Assembly (NCBI RefSeq): GCF_030403505.1
Contig: NZ_JAUEMJ010000007.1
Coordinates: forward strand, 62,001 to 126,000
Length of the DNA stretch: 64,000 bases
Direction of reading: 5' to 3'
Source of the DNA: Glycomyces tritici
Lineage (GTDB): Bacteria > Actinomycetota > Actinomycetes > Mycobacteriales > Micromonosporaceae
Positions 50,936 through 59,955 of the stretch are shown in pieces. Position numbers and translations under genes: made by a program. How positions within the stretch are numbered: position 1 is the stretch's first letter; each line of letters starts with the position of its first letter. The notes beneath the pieces are model-generated. The model was not told the DNA's origin, did not search any database, and saw only the letters and a list, made by a program, of their open reading frames with translations.

Positions 50936-53308
50936 TCAGAGGCCGGCGCACTGCCCGGTCCTGGGTCCCTTCACTTCGTTGGCCGCGCCGTTGTTCACGG
51001 GGGCCGGTGCACTGCCAGAGCATGACAGCGGACCGCTGATCTCGTTGCCCGCGATCACGTTCCACCCGTTCGTGCCGACCACGGTCACCGGACCGGAGAC
51101 CCGGTTCGGGTCGCAGCCCAGGACGGGATCGCCCAAGGTCACCGAGGCGCTTCCGGTGAGGCTCACCGGTCCGCTGACCTGCGTGCCGCACACCATGACC
51201 AGCGCCGCGCCGTTCGCGGAGAGCGGGCCGGTGATCCGGGCGCCCTCCGCGACCAGCGCGGCCCCTTCGGCGACGTTCACCGGCCCGAACACGCGCGAAC
51301 CCTCGCCCAGGCAGGTGGTGCCCGAGGCGACCGCGAGCGGCCCGTAGTGCGTGCCGCTCACGACCTTGTCGCATGCGACGGCGGCGAACTCGTCCACGAC
51401 GTCGACCACCGCCGTCACTTCGCCGTACTCGGTCGTCCCGGCGACCTGGACGCGGCCGGCGGTGCCGGTCGCGTCTGCGGGCAGGTCGTCCCATGCCACC
51501 GGGACCGCCTTCTCGGTGCCGTCCGCGGTGGTCAGCACCTGCACCGTCTCCGGCAGCGCTGGAGCGCCGCCGGTCTCGACCGCCGTGTAGACCGTGTCCT
51601 CGACGACATGCGTGGCGCGGCTGCGGTTGTAGACGTCGATCGAGGCGTTGGGCTCGGAGGTGTTCGCCATGCCCGGCACCGACCGGAACATCGACTGCCA
51701 GCTCGCCGGCTCCCACAGGAGCGCGCCGGCGCCCTGGTTGCCCACGACGTCGTTGACCATCTGGAACACGTGCTGGATCGCGTCGGCCTGGCCCTGCACC
51801 GTGCGGGGGAAGGTCGAGTTGGGCTGGGTGCCGCCGCCGGTCGCCGGGTACGAGGTCTCGGCGATCTCCAGCTTGTACTGCGGATACGTGGTCGCGAGGG
51901 TGTGGAGGTTCGCCTCCATCTGCGCGAGGCTGCCGTGGTGCTCGGGGTAGTAGGAGAGCCCGAGCACGTCGAAGTCCTGGCCCTTGGCGTTGAGCCGGGT
52001 CGTCAGCTGCTCCCAGTACTCGCCCGCCTTGCCCATCCCGCTGATCCGGCCGACCACCGAGTGCAGCTCCACTTCGGACTCCGGGGAGGCGTCGCGGACC
52101 GCCGCGATGCCGGCCGCCAGGAGCGTCGTGAACCGGTCCCAGGAGTCCAGGTACCGCTGGCGCTCGGCCGGGTCCTCGGAGTACCGGTACTGCCACAGGA
52201 TGCCGCCGCCGGGCTGCGACTGGTAGACCGACGCCTGGTTGCGGAAGTACGCCGGGTTCGCGCCCGCGTGCACCGCTTCGGTCGAAGGCGCACCGACGGC
52301 TTCGCTGCCCCACATGAACCCGTTGGCGATCTCGTTGCCGACCGCCACCTTGTCCGGCACGGTCCCCTGCTCGACCAGCTGCGAGACGTAGTCGTGGGTG
52401 TAGTCGTAGACCGCCTGGGTGAGCTCGGGGAACTCGAGTTCGGCCCAGGCCCGCGGCTTGGGCTGCTTGCCCGGGTCGGCCCACGAGTCCGCGTAGTGGA
52501 AGTCGATCCCGAGGCCGAGACCGCGCTCCTCGACCCACTGCGCCGAGGTCAGGGTCCGTTCGGGCCCTTGGTAGGGCACCGCGTTGAGGTTGCCGGTGGA
52601 CTCGTTCCGGGGCTCGTTGAACACGCGCAGCCGCGTGTACTCCATGCCCCTGTCCTTCATGACGTCCAGCAGGTGCGGGCCCGCGCCGCGGTCCTCGGCC
52701 TGCGGGTGCACCCAGTACTGGCGGCCGCTGGGATCGTCCATCCAGGACAGGTCCGCGCCCAGGACGACGTCGTCCCGCAGGTAGTTGAAGACCTCCAGCT
52801 CGCTGATGCCGATCGTCGCCCCCGGGGAGGCCGCCGTGAAGGCGACGCGCACGAACCGGGTGCCGGGCTGCGTGAACAGGTCCACGCCGCCCGAACCCGG
52901 TGCGGCACTGGCCGACCGGTCCGCAATGCGATCCCAGGACTCGCCGTCCGGGGAGGCCTCGACCGTGTACTGGTAGACGGCGCCGGGATCGGGAAAGACC
53001 ACGTGCACCTTGCGGAGGTTGTCGTAGGCGCCGCCCAGGTCGAGCTGCAGCCACTGCCCCGGGCCGGATTCGCTTGCCACCCAAGCGGTCGCAGGGTCCT
53101 GGTCCACCGCCAGGCCGGCGGTGTCGGCGCCGCTGGCGGCGGTCGCCTCCACCCACGGCTTCGCGGCGAGGTTGCTCTCGATCGGCTGGATTCCCGCCTC
53201 TCCGTAGAGGGCCGCGGCCGGCGAGGCCGGACCGAGGGCGCCCACCAGCGCCCCGGCGAGGATCAGCGCCGCCGAGGCACCGGCGGCACTGCGTTGCGGA
53301 GGTCTCAT
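50936..53308 (-). CDS. Secreted multi-domain GH53 endo-beta-1,4-galactanase
   Basis: 790 residues. Signal 1-34. An F5/8 type C (discoidin) domain (about 40-185, TAWVASESGPGQWLQLDLGG). GH53 barrel (about 190-560): GADLSWMDDPSGRQYW, RLRVFNEP, GIDFHYADSWADPGKQPKP, acid/base Glu in VAVGNEIANGFMWG, nucleophile Glu in LEIAETSYPA. Then an Ig-like Big_4-type domain (VYTAVETGGAPALPETVQVL). The last 130 residues contain spaced G-P-(L/V) turns suggesting a beta-helix. It cuts galactan side chains of pectin. It follows the CE12 gene by 18 bp and has RBS AAAGGAA. Confidence 0.92.
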   Translation of the reverse strand: MRPPQRSAAGASAALILAGALVGALGPASPAAALYGEAGIQPIESNLAAKPWVEATAASGADTAGLAVDQDPATAWVASESGPGQWLQLDLGGAYDNLRKVHVVFPDPGAVYQYTVEASPDGESWDRIADRSASAAPGSGGVDLFTQPGTRFVRVAFTAASPGATIGISELEVFNYLRDDVVLGADLSWMDDPSGRQYWVHPQAEDRGAGPHLLDVMKDRGMEYTRLRVFNEPRNESTGNLNAVPYQGPERTLTSAQWVEERGLGLGIDFHYADSWADPGKQPKPRAWAELEFPELTQAVYDYTHDYVSQLVEQGTVPDKVAVGNEIANGFMWGSEAVGAPSTEAVHAGANPAYFRNQASVYQSQPGGGILWQYRYSEDPAERQRYLDSWDRFTTLLAAGIAAVRDASPESEVELHSVVGRISGMGKAGEYWEQLTTRLNAKGQDFDVLGLSYYPEHHGSLAQMEANLHTLATTYPQYKLEIAETSYPATGGGTQPNSTFPRTVQGQADAIQHVFQMVNDVVGNQGAGALLWEPASWQSMFRSVPGMANTSEPNASIDVYNRSRATHVVEDTVYTAVETGGAPALPETVQVLTTADGTEKAVPVAWDDLPADATGTAGRVQVAGTTEYGEVTAVVDVVDEFAAVACDKVVSGTHYGPLAVASGTTCLGEGSRVFGPVNVAEGAALVAEGARITGPLSANGAALVMVCGTQVSGPVSLTGSASVTLGDPVLGCDPNRVSGPVTVVGTNGWNVIAGNEISGPLSCSGSAPAPVNNGAANEVKGPRTGQCAGL

Positions 53309-53326
53309 GAAGGGTTCCTTTCGGGG

Positions 53327-54835
53327 TCAGCGGAACAGGCCGGCGGGGACGATCCCCTGGGTGCGCATCTCGTTGCGGACGAGCTGCGCGAACTGGTCGG
53401 CGCCGTAGTCCGAGGTGTGGGTGTTGTCGCCCGCCTCGTTGGTGAGGAACAGGGCCTTGGAGCCCTCGGTGCCGAGCTGCTCGACCATCCGCTTGGTGAG
53501 GGCGGTCAGGTCGATGAGGTCCACGCCCTGCTGCTGCGCGAGGGTCCGCATCTCGCGGGGGAGGTCGACGCCGACGCCGTTGACGTGCAGGGCCGTGCCG
53601 TTGTTGAGGGTGCCGTCGCTGTTGAACGAGCGGCGGACGATCGGCGTGACGAGGACCGGCACGCCGCCCTGGGCCTCCACACCGTCGATCAGCCGGGTGA
53701 GGTTGCTGCGGAAGGTCGAGGCGTTCGTCTGCTTGTCGTTGTGCCCGAACTGGATCAGCACCACGTCCCCGGGCCGGATGAGCGGGCGCATGGTCGGGAA
53801 GAGGCGCGAGTTGGAGAGGAACGAGCCCGAGCTCTCGCCGGAGTCGGCGTAGTTCGCGACCGACAGGCCCTGGTTGAAGTACTGCGGGAGCGCCTGGCCC
53901 CAGCCGGCGTACGGGCGCGTGTGCTGGTCGCAGACGGTGGAGTCGCCGGCGAGGAACACCTGCGGCTGCCGCGCAGGCGTGACGGTGACGCTCGCCAGGC
54001 GCGGTGCCGATCCGCCGAAGTACAGGTCGAGGCCGGGGCTGCCGGTGGTGCCGGTGGGCTGGCCCTCGGGGCTGCGCACATTGACGGTGAAGGCCTTCGT
54101 GACCTGCTGTCCGGCGGCGGTGGTCGTGGTGCCGAGCATGGTGCGGCGCGCTTCGGCCGTCACCACGGTGGAGCCGGCCTGGGCGCCGCCGAGGACCACG
54201 GTGACGTCGTACGTTCCGGGTGCGACGTTGTAGCGGCAGGTGATGGACGAGGTGCCGGTGCAGCCTTCGAGGCCGCCGCCGCCGGGGCCGCCGCCCTCAT
54301 CGACCGGGATGAGCTGGAACTGCTGGTTGGTGCCGCCGTTGGCGGTGTACTGGCTGATGCGGGTGCCCGGGGTCGTCGAGCGCTCCCAGACGTCCAGGGC
54401 CTTGCCGGAGAAGCGGTTGACGAACGTGGCGTAGCCGCCGCTCTCCTGGACCTGCCACTGCTGGTTCGTGGAGTTCTGGTCGGTGTACTGGGCGATCGTC
54501 GCGCCGTTGGCGGCGTTCTGCTCCCAGACGTCGAGGACCTGGCCCGAGTGGCGGGCCTGGATCCGGTAGTAGCCGCTGCCGGCGTCGATGAAGCGGAACT
54601 GCTGGTGCTGCGCGTCGGTCCGGTTCGCCTGCACCAGACCGGCGCCGGTCGCGGTGGAGGCGCCCTGGATCTCGAAGACCAGGCCGGAGGATCGCGACTG
54701 GATGACGTACCAGGCCGAGGTGTCCGGCGCGGCGGAGACACCTGCGGGGGAGATGACGAGGAAGGTGAGGACCACTGCGGCGGCGGCCAGGAAGGTCGCC
54801 GACCGCCGCAGCCATCGGGCGGGGGAGAAGCGCAT
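53327..54835 (-). CDS. Secreted RICIN-linked rhamnogalacturonan acetylesterase (CE12, SGNH)
   Basis: 502 residues. Signal 1-36 (ends GVSAA). Ricin trefoil about 40-175 (SRSSGLVFEIQGASTATGA, ARHSGQVLDVWEQNAANGA, NRFSGKALDVWERSTTPGT). A small beta-domain at 190-280 (CRYNVAPGTYDVTVVLGGAQ) precedes the SGNH hydrolase with block I Ser in FLAGDSTVCD, Asn in IQFGHNDKQ and the Asp/His pair in DNTHTSDYGADQF. It removes acetyl groups from rhamnogalacturonan-I so the lyase can act. ATG 54835 has GGAG 7 nt upstream. Confidence 0.92.
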   Translation of the reverse strand: MRFSPARWLRRSATFLAAAAVVLTFLVISPAGVSAAPDTSAWYVIQSRSSGLVFEIQGASTATGAGLVQANRTDAQHQQFRFIDAGSGYYRIQARHSGQVLDVWEQNAANGATIAQYTDQNSTNQQWQVQESGGYATFVNRFSGKALDVWERSTTPGTRISQYTANGGTNQQFQLIPVDEGGGPGGGGLEGCTGTSSITCRYNVAPGTYDVTVVLGGAQAGSTVVTAEARRTMLGTTTTAAGQQVTKAFTVNVRSPEGQPTGTTGSPGLDLYFGGSAPRLASVTVTPARQPQVFLAGDSTVCDQHTRPYAGWGQALPQYFNQGLSVANYADSGESSGSFLSNSRLFPTMRPLIRPGDVVLIQFGHNDKQTNASTFRSNLTRLIDGVEAQGGVPVLVTPIVRRSFNSDGTLNNGTALHVNGVGVDLPREMRTLAQQQGVDLIDLTALTKRMVEQLGTEGSKALFLTNEAGDNTHTSDYGADQFAQLVRNEMRTQGIVPAGLFR

Positions 54836-55012
54836 GGCGCGCTCCAATCTCTTGTAGGTCGAATGGGTGCTCGCGGCGCCCTTCAGGAGGAGCGCCGAGC
54901 CGGTGCGCGTCGGCCCCGGCGTCGCCGCCGGGGCCGTTGGGAAGGAAGGAGATCGTGCATGGACCGCGGGGCCCGGGCGTTCCGGCACGGCGTCCGGACC
55001 CCGCGGGGCTTT

Positions 55013-57301
55013 TTACGGGGTGTGGATGTCAGGCCAGGGATAGGCGGTCTTGTCGCTGCCGATGTAGAAGCTCGGGTGCGGCGGCTGGTTGTACGCGGTG
55101 TTCTGCCAGGCGATGGCGACCCGGTACTGGACGTCGTGCATCAGGGTGGCGATGCGCAGGTTCGTCTGGTGCGGGGTCGCGTAGATCCGCAGGCGGGTGC
55201 TGTCGCTGGTCTTCCAGACGACTTCCTCGCGCCAGTCGCCGAACAGGTCGGCGGACAGGCCCGGAGTGGACTTGGTGCCGTTGTTCGAGGTGACGCCCGA
55301 TCCGCTCAGGAGCGTCCCGGAGGGGTAGTTGGTGATCTGGGTGCCGTCGAGCAGCTCGCGCTCGCCGTCACCGTCCCACCAGGACAGGAAGTTCATCGAG
55401 CCGGGCTTCGACCCGATGTTCTGGCCCGAGGCGTTGAGCAGGCCGCCGACGTTCGCCGACCAGTACTCCGAGCCCGGGTTGGAGGCGAGGACGTTCGCGC
55501 CGACGCCGCGACCGTTGTCGCCGCTCGCGCCGGTCTGGAACAGGACCTGCCCGTTGGAGGCGTTCAGGTGCGAGGACGGCTGGTTCCCGGACTCGTGGAC
55601 CATGAACACCTCCTGGCCGGCGCGGCTGGGGATGTGGTCGGTCACGTGCTGGGCGTCGCCGTGGCCGAACCGGGTGTTCCACAGCGGCTGCCCGTTCGAG
55701 CCGACGGCCATGGCGCCGTAGACGACGTCCTGGTTGCCGTCGCCGTTCATGTCGGCGACGGAGAGGCTGTGCGCGCCCTGGCCCGCGTACTGGGAGCCGG
55801 CGGTGTTGGAGTCGAAGGTCCAGCGGGTGGTCAGGTCGGTGCCGTTCCAGTCGACCGCCCAGATCACGCTGCGCGTGTAGTAGCCGCGGGCGAAGATCAT
55901 CGACGGGGTCTCACCGTCCAGGTAGGCGGTGCCGGCGAGGAACCGGTCGACCCGGTTGCCGTAGTTGTCGCCCCAGGAGGAGACGTTGCCGCGCGGCGGG
56001 TTGTAGTTGACGGTGTCCATCGCGGCGCCGGTCTGACCGTTGAAGACCGTCAGGAACTCGGGACCGGTCAGGATGTAGCCCTCGCCGTTGCGGTGGTCGG
56101 CGCTCGAGGAGCCGATGACGGTGCCGGCGCCGTCGCGGGTGCCGTCGGCGGTCTTCATCGCGACTTCGGCCTTGCCGTCGCCGTCGTAGTCGAAGGCCTG
56201 GAACTGGGTGTAGTGCGCGCCGGAGCGGATGTTGCGGCCCAGGTCGATGCGCCAGAGGCGGGTGCCGTCGAGCTTGTACGCGTCGACGATGGTGTTGCCG
56301 GTGTAGCCCTCCTGCGCGTTGTCCTTGGCGTTCGTCGGGTACCACTTCACGATCAGCTCGTACTTGCCGTCCCCGTCGAGGTCGGCGGTGCTGAGGTCGT
56401 TGGCCTCGTAAGTGAACGAGCCGGAGGGCGTCGAGCCGCCGGCGGGCTTCTGGATCGGGACGTCGAAGTAGCCGCTGGAGTTGAAGGTCACCTCGGTGCC
56501 GGAGGCGGCGCCTTCCGTGCCGTTCGTGACGGCCCTGACCGTGTACTGCGAGGACGACGAGCCGCCGTTGTCCAGGTAGTTCGTCGCGCCCGTCAGCGGC
56601 GAGCCGTTCACCTTGGTGCCGTCGCGGTAGACGTTGAACGCCACGTTCTCGGCGTCCGTGCCCAGGAGCCGCCAGGACACGAGGCGCCCGCTGCCCGAGG
56701 GCACCACGGTGACGCCGCGCGTCAGCGCCTCGACCTCGTACCGGCCGTCCCCGCCCGGCCCCGGGCCGCCCGTGGTGGGTTCGCCGGTCGGCTCACCGCT
56801 GTCGGTGACCTCGACGTAGTCGATGTTCGGCAGTCCGGCGGCCGTGGAGGCGGACAGCTGGACGGTATTGCTCCCGGCGTTCACCGGTACGGTCACGGTC
56901 TTGGTGGACCAGGTGGTCCAGGCGCCGGTCGCCGTGAACGTGCTCGCCGACTGCACGGTGGCGCCGTTGACGAGGATGTTCGCCGAGCGGGTGTCGGTGC
57001 CGCCGTGGGCGTACCGGATGGCCAGGGTGGCGTTCCCGGCGGTCGCGGCGTTGATCGTGAACCGGGAGGAGGCCCCGACCGCGTTGTTGGCGTTGCAGAA
57101 CCCTGAGCCGGAGTACCCGGTGTGGTTCGTGTCGATCGTGCCGTCGCAGACGGCCGGGGCGGTCTCGGCCTCGTAGCGGGTGGTCGCCGCGTCGGCGGCG
57201 TTCACCGCCATCATCGTGGCCGCGACGGCGGCCACCAGGCCCGTGACCGCCGCCACGGGTGCTCGCAGGCGTCTCGCCCGTCGAGAGGTTGACATGTGCA
57301 T
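55013..57301 (-). CDS. Secreted CBM35-PL11 rhamnogalacturonan lyase
   Basis: 762 residues. Signal ends near ADAA. A CBM35-type domain (about 40-165, TRYEAETAPAVCDGTIDTNH, LPNIDYVEVTD), a Gly/Pro linker, then the eight-bladed PL11 propeller: GRYEVEALTRGVTVVPSGSG, calcium sites DLDGDGKYELIVKWYP, FDYDGDGKAEVAMKTADGT and ADMNGDGNQDVVYG, FGHGDAQHVTDH and FGDWREEVVWKTSD, ending with HPSFYIGSDKTAYPWPD. It cleaves the RG-I backbone by beta-elimination (YesW/YesX family). ATG 57301 has GGAG 5 nt upstream; GTG 57307 is less likely. Confidence 0.94.
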   Translation of the reverse strand: MHMSTSRRARRLRAPVAAVTGLVAAVAATMMAVNAADAATTRYEAETAPAVCDGTIDTNHTGYSGSGFCNANNAVGASSRFTINAATAGNATLAIRYAHGGTDTRSANILVNGATVQSASTFTATGAWTTWSTKTVTVPVNAGSNTVQLSASTAAGLPNIDYVEVTDSGEPTGEPTTGGPGPGGDGRYEVEALTRGVTVVPSGSGRLVSWRLLGTDAENVAFNVYRDGTKVNGSPLTGATNYLDNGGSSSSQYTVRAVTNGTEGAASGTEVTFNSSGYFDVPIQKPAGGSTPSGSFTYEANDLSTADLDGDGKYELIVKWYPTNAKDNAQEGYTGNTIVDAYKLDGTRLWRIDLGRNIRSGAHYTQFQAFDYDGDGKAEVAMKTADGTRDGAGTVIGSSSADHRNGEGYILTGPEFLTVFNGQTGAAMDTVNYNPPRGNVSSWGDNYGNRVDRFLAGTAYLDGETPSMIFARGYYTRSVIWAVDWNGTDLTTRWTFDSNTAGSQYAGQGAHSLSVADMNGDGNQDVVYGAMAVGSNGQPLWNTRFGHGDAQHVTDHIPSRAGQEVFMVHESGNQPSSHLNASNGQVLFQTGASGDNGRGVGANVLASNPGSEYWSANVGGLLNASGQNIGSKPGSMNFLSWWDGDGERELLDGTQITNYPSGTLLSGSGVTSNNGTKSTPGLSADLFGDWREEVVWKTSDSTRLRIYATPHQTNLRIATLMHDVQYRVAIAWQNTAYNQPPHPSFYIGSDKTAYPWPDIHTP

Positions 57302-57422
57302 GTTCACTCCGAAGTCGTTGGGGGAGCACCCGACCGGGACGGCGCCGGCGTTTCATGCCGGACAGGCCGCCGACGCCGTCACGGCGGGTGGCGCTGAATC
57401 GTTCTAATCGCTTCGTCGCGGT

Positions 57423-58727
57423 TCAGACCGCTTGGCGGGTGAAGCGCTGGTTGGTGCCGCCGTTGGGGGTGTACTGGGAGATGCGGGCGCCGTCGGCGGT
57501 GGAGCGTTCGTAGACGTCCATGGCGAGGCCTGATTGGCGGTTGATGATGCTGACGACGTTGTTGCCGTGGTCGGTCAGGCGCCATTGCTGGCTGGCGGCG
57601 CCGGTGTCGGCCTGCTGGGTGATGTCGGCGCCGTTCGAGTTGCTCGCGACCTGCAGGACGAGCCCGGAGTGGCCGGCCTTGATCTTGAAGTGGCCTTCGC
57701 CGACGTCGATGAACTGGAACTGCTGGTTGGTGCGGCCGGTGCCCGACCACTGGTGGAGCAGCGCTCCGGCGCTGGTGGAGACGCCGTTGATGTCGGCGTA
57801 CTTCCCGCTGTGCTGCGCGACGAGCCGGTAGGTGCCGGGTTCGGTGGGTGTGGTGTCGCCGAGCGCGGCCTCCCAGCGGGTGCCGGAGCCGGAGGCGTCG
57901 GCGGGCAGGCGGTCGCGGGCGGCGGTGTCGCCGTACATGGTCCAGCGGGCCCAGTCGACCACCGTGCGCGGGAAGCGCTGGTCGCTCCAGAAGCTCGTGT
58001 GGCTGCCGCCGACGAAGGTGAGGAACGCCTTGGGCCAGGTCATCTCGGTGTAGGCCTGCCGCGCCGAGTTGTACCCGGTGAGGTCGTCGCGGTCGCCGTG
58101 GACGAACAGGACCTTGGCGTTGACCGAACTGGACGGCGTGCCCTGGTCGGTGCAGGACTGCGGGTTGGCCGAGATGATGCGGCTGTCGGCCCAGCGGGTC
58201 AGCAGGCCGTGAGTCGTCATGCCGCCCAGGGAGTGGCCCGAGACGCCGACGCCGATGTCGGTGCGGATGTGCCCGGCCAGCGGACCGCTGTTGTTGAGCG
58301 CGAGGGTGTTGGTGATGGCCTGCGAGACGTCCTTCGGGGTCTCGCCGTTGCCCACGTCGCTCGGGTTGTGGTTGAAGTGCGGGGCGGGGACGATGAAGCC
58401 CGCCTCGGCCAGGCGCCGGATGATGAACAGGGAGTTCTGCGGGCTGCTCTGGAAGCCGTGCGTGAAGTTGTAGACGGGGAAGACGCCGTTCGCGACCGGG
58501 GCGTCCGTCACCGGGTTGGCGCCGACGGTGCCGCTGGCCGCCGGGTAGTAGACGTAGGTGGTGACCGCGCGGCTGCCGCGGGTCCAGTTGTAGCGGCGCA
58601 CGCCCACGGGGAAGGGGTTGGCCGGCGCCGGATCGGCGAGCGCGGAGCCCGCGCCGAAGAGGGACGCGCCCACTCCCACGGCCCCGGCCATGCCCAGGCC
58701 GAGGAAGGTCCGTCGTTGCATTGTCAT
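57423..58727 (-). CDS. Tat-exported alpha/beta-hydrolase (esterase) with C-terminal RICIN domain
   Basis: 434 residues. Twin-arginine signal MTMQRRTFLGLGMAGAVGVG. The alpha/beta-hydrolase (about 45-295) has FPVYNFTHGFQSSPQNSLFI (oxyanion region), nucleophile Ser in VGVSGHSLGGMTTHG, Asp in FVHGDRDDL and His in VGGSHTSFW, resembling chlorophyllase/cutinase-type esterases. The ricin trefoil (about 305-434) has AQHSGKYADINGVSTSAGA, AGHSGLVLQVASNSNGADI and NRQSGLAMDVYERSTADGA. It probably removes ester groups (acetyl, methyl or feruloyl) from pectin; the substrate is inferred from context. ATG 58727 has GGAGGAG upstream. Confidence 0.85.
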   Translation of the reverse strand: MTMQRRTFLGLGMAGAVGVGASLFGAGSALADPAPANPFPVGVRRYNWTRGSRAVTTYVYYPAASGTVGANPVTDAPVANGVFPVYNFTHGFQSSPQNSLFIIRRLAEAGFIVPAPHFNHNPSDVGNGETPKDVSQAITNTLALNNSGPLAGHIRTDIGVGVSGHSLGGMTTHGLLTRWADSRIISANPQSCTDQGTPSSSVNAKVLFVHGDRDDLTGYNSARQAYTEMTWPKAFLTFVGGSHTSFWSDQRFPRTVVDWARWTMYGDTAARDRLPADASGSGTRWEAALGDTTPTEPGTYRLVAQHSGKYADINGVSTSAGALLHQWSGTGRTNQQFQFIDVGEGHFKIKAGHSGLVLQVASNSNGADITQQADTGAASQQWRLTDHGNNVVSIINRQSGLAMDVYERSTADGARISQYTPNGGTNQRFTRQAV

Positions 58728-58777
58728 GAGTGCTCCTCCAAGGAGAGTCGTGAGGGTCGCCGGCACTGAGCAGATAA

Positions 58778-58793
58778 CTGTGAACGTGCACAG
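58778..58793 (-). promoter_or_regulatory. Operator-like repeat CTGTG-N6-CACAG
   Basis: Perfect 5-base arms lie 9 bp downstream of the -10 of the esterase promoter, over the expected start site. The inner GTGAACGTG is identical to the 36558 site in the GH62 leader. Confidence 0.6.
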
Positions 58794-58801
58794 CGAGGAT
58801 T

Positions 58802-58830
58802 AATATATCGTCACAATTTGAGATAGTCAA
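58802..58830 (-). promoter_or_regulatory. Consensus promoter of the esterase (and possibly PL11-CE12-GH53) transcript
   Basis: On the minus strand TTGACT (58830-58825), exactly 17 nt, TATATT (58807-58802), in an AT-rich island unusual for this DNA. The predicted start near 58795 leaves a leader of about 70 nt before the ATG at 58727. Confidence 0.8.
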
Positions 58831-58908
58831 GAACTTCGATATGTACTTCTGGTCCGCGTCTGCGCATTGCGAGCAGCCGAGCATGACCGGCTCGGCGAGC
58901 CGTGTCGT

Positions 58909-59937
58909 TCAGGCGCTGTCGCGGACGATCAGCTCGGTCGGCAGGACGACCGACTCGACCGCCTGCTCGTCGAGCAGGGCGAGCAGCAGGCGCACGGCCT
59001 CTCCGGCGACCTCGGCCAGCGGCTGGCGGATCGTGGTGAGCCTCGGGTTGGTCGCGGTGGCGATCGCCGAGTCGTCGAACCCTGCGACGGCCACGTCCCC
59101 GGGCACGCTGCGCCCGGCCGCATGGAGCGCCTGGAGTGCGCCGGCGGCCATGAGGTCGGAGGCGACGAAGACCGCGTCGAGGGCCGGGAACTGCTGCAGG
59201 AGCTCGCGCATCGCCTTCTCCCCGCCGGCCTGGGTGTAATCGCCGTGGACCACCATGCGCTTGTGGACCCTGCGGCCCAGCACGCTCGTGAAGCCCTCCA
59301 TCCGCAGCGATCCGCCCGGGGTGTCGACGGGGCCGGTGATCATGCCGATCTTCTTGCGGCCCTGCTCGACCAGGTACGTCGTGGCCTGCCTGGCCCCGCC
59401 CCGGTCGTCGGCCGCGGCGTAGGGGACGACGCGCTCCTGCCCGAGCACCGCCCCGCACGCCACCGAGGGGACGTGCGAGCGCTCGATGGCCTCCAGGAGC
59501 GGATCGTCGGCATGGGTCGAGATCAGCAGCGCCCCGTCGGCGTGGCCGCCGCGCAGGTAGCGCGCGACCCGGTCGCGGCCCCCGTCGTCGCCGGCGATCA
59601 TGAGCACCAGGGACATGTCGTGCTCGGCGAGCTGATTGGTCGCCACCCGCATGAGCACCGAGAAGTTCGGGTCCTCGAACAAGCGCTCCTGCGGCTCCGA
59701 GAGCACCATGACGACCGATCCGGTCCGGCTGGTCTTCAGGCTCCGGGCGGCCCGGTTGACGACGAATCCGGTCTCGGCGACCGCCCGCCGCACTGCCAGT
59801 TCGGCGGCCAGCGAGACGTTGGTCCTGCCGTTGAGGACGCGCGAGACCGTGCCGCGTGAGACGCCTGATGCCGCTGCGACGTCGTTGATCGTGGGTCGTT
59901 TCCGTGCCAAGTTCTTTAGCCCCTGCGTGAGTTCCAT
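58909..59937 (-). CDS. LacI family transcriptional regulator of galactan use
   Basis: 342 residues. HTH PTINDVAAASGVSRGTVSRV, hinge NRAARSLKTSRTGSVVMVLS, sensor domain DPNFSVLMRVATNQLAEHDM, ADGALLISTHADDPLL, FVASDLMAAGALQALHAAGR and VAVAGFDDSAIATATNPRLT. It is the last gene of the permease-permease-GH53 run, 56 bp behind GH53 with a hairpin between, the usual place for the regulator of a galacto-oligosaccharide operon. The RBS is weak, suggesting low expression. Confidence 0.88.
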   Translation of the reverse strand: MELTQGLKNLARKRPTINDVAAASGVSRGTVSRVLNGRTNVSLAAELAVRRAVAETGFVVNRAARSLKTSRTGSVVMVLSEPQERLFEDPNFSVLMRVATNQLAEHDMSLVLMIAGDDGGRDRVARYLRGGHADGALLISTHADDPLLEAIERSHVPSVACGAVLGQERVVPYAAADDRGGARQATTYLVEQGRKKIGMITGPVDTPGGSLRMEGFTSVLGRRVHKRMVVHGDYTQAGGEKAMRELLQQFPALDAVFVASDLMAAGALQALHAAGRSVPGDVAVAGFDDSAIATATNPRLTTIRQPLAEVAGEAVRLLLALLDEQAVESVVLPTELIVRDSA

Positions 59938-59955
59938 TGGCGAGCCGACGATGTC

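Noticed and set aside
54964..55014. Hairpin CCGCGGGG/CCCCGCGG followed by five T on the + strand, overlapping the PL11 stop.
   Set aside because: The neighbouring genes are all on the minus strand, so the T run is on the wrong side, and the stem is interrupted. It was not called a terminator.
51347..57106. A 1,919-codon open frame on the + strand opposite GH53, CE12 and PL11.
   Set aside because: It is antisense to three clear enzymes, has valine-, arginine- and glycine-rich noise composition and no domain. Long antisense frames are expected at this GC content.
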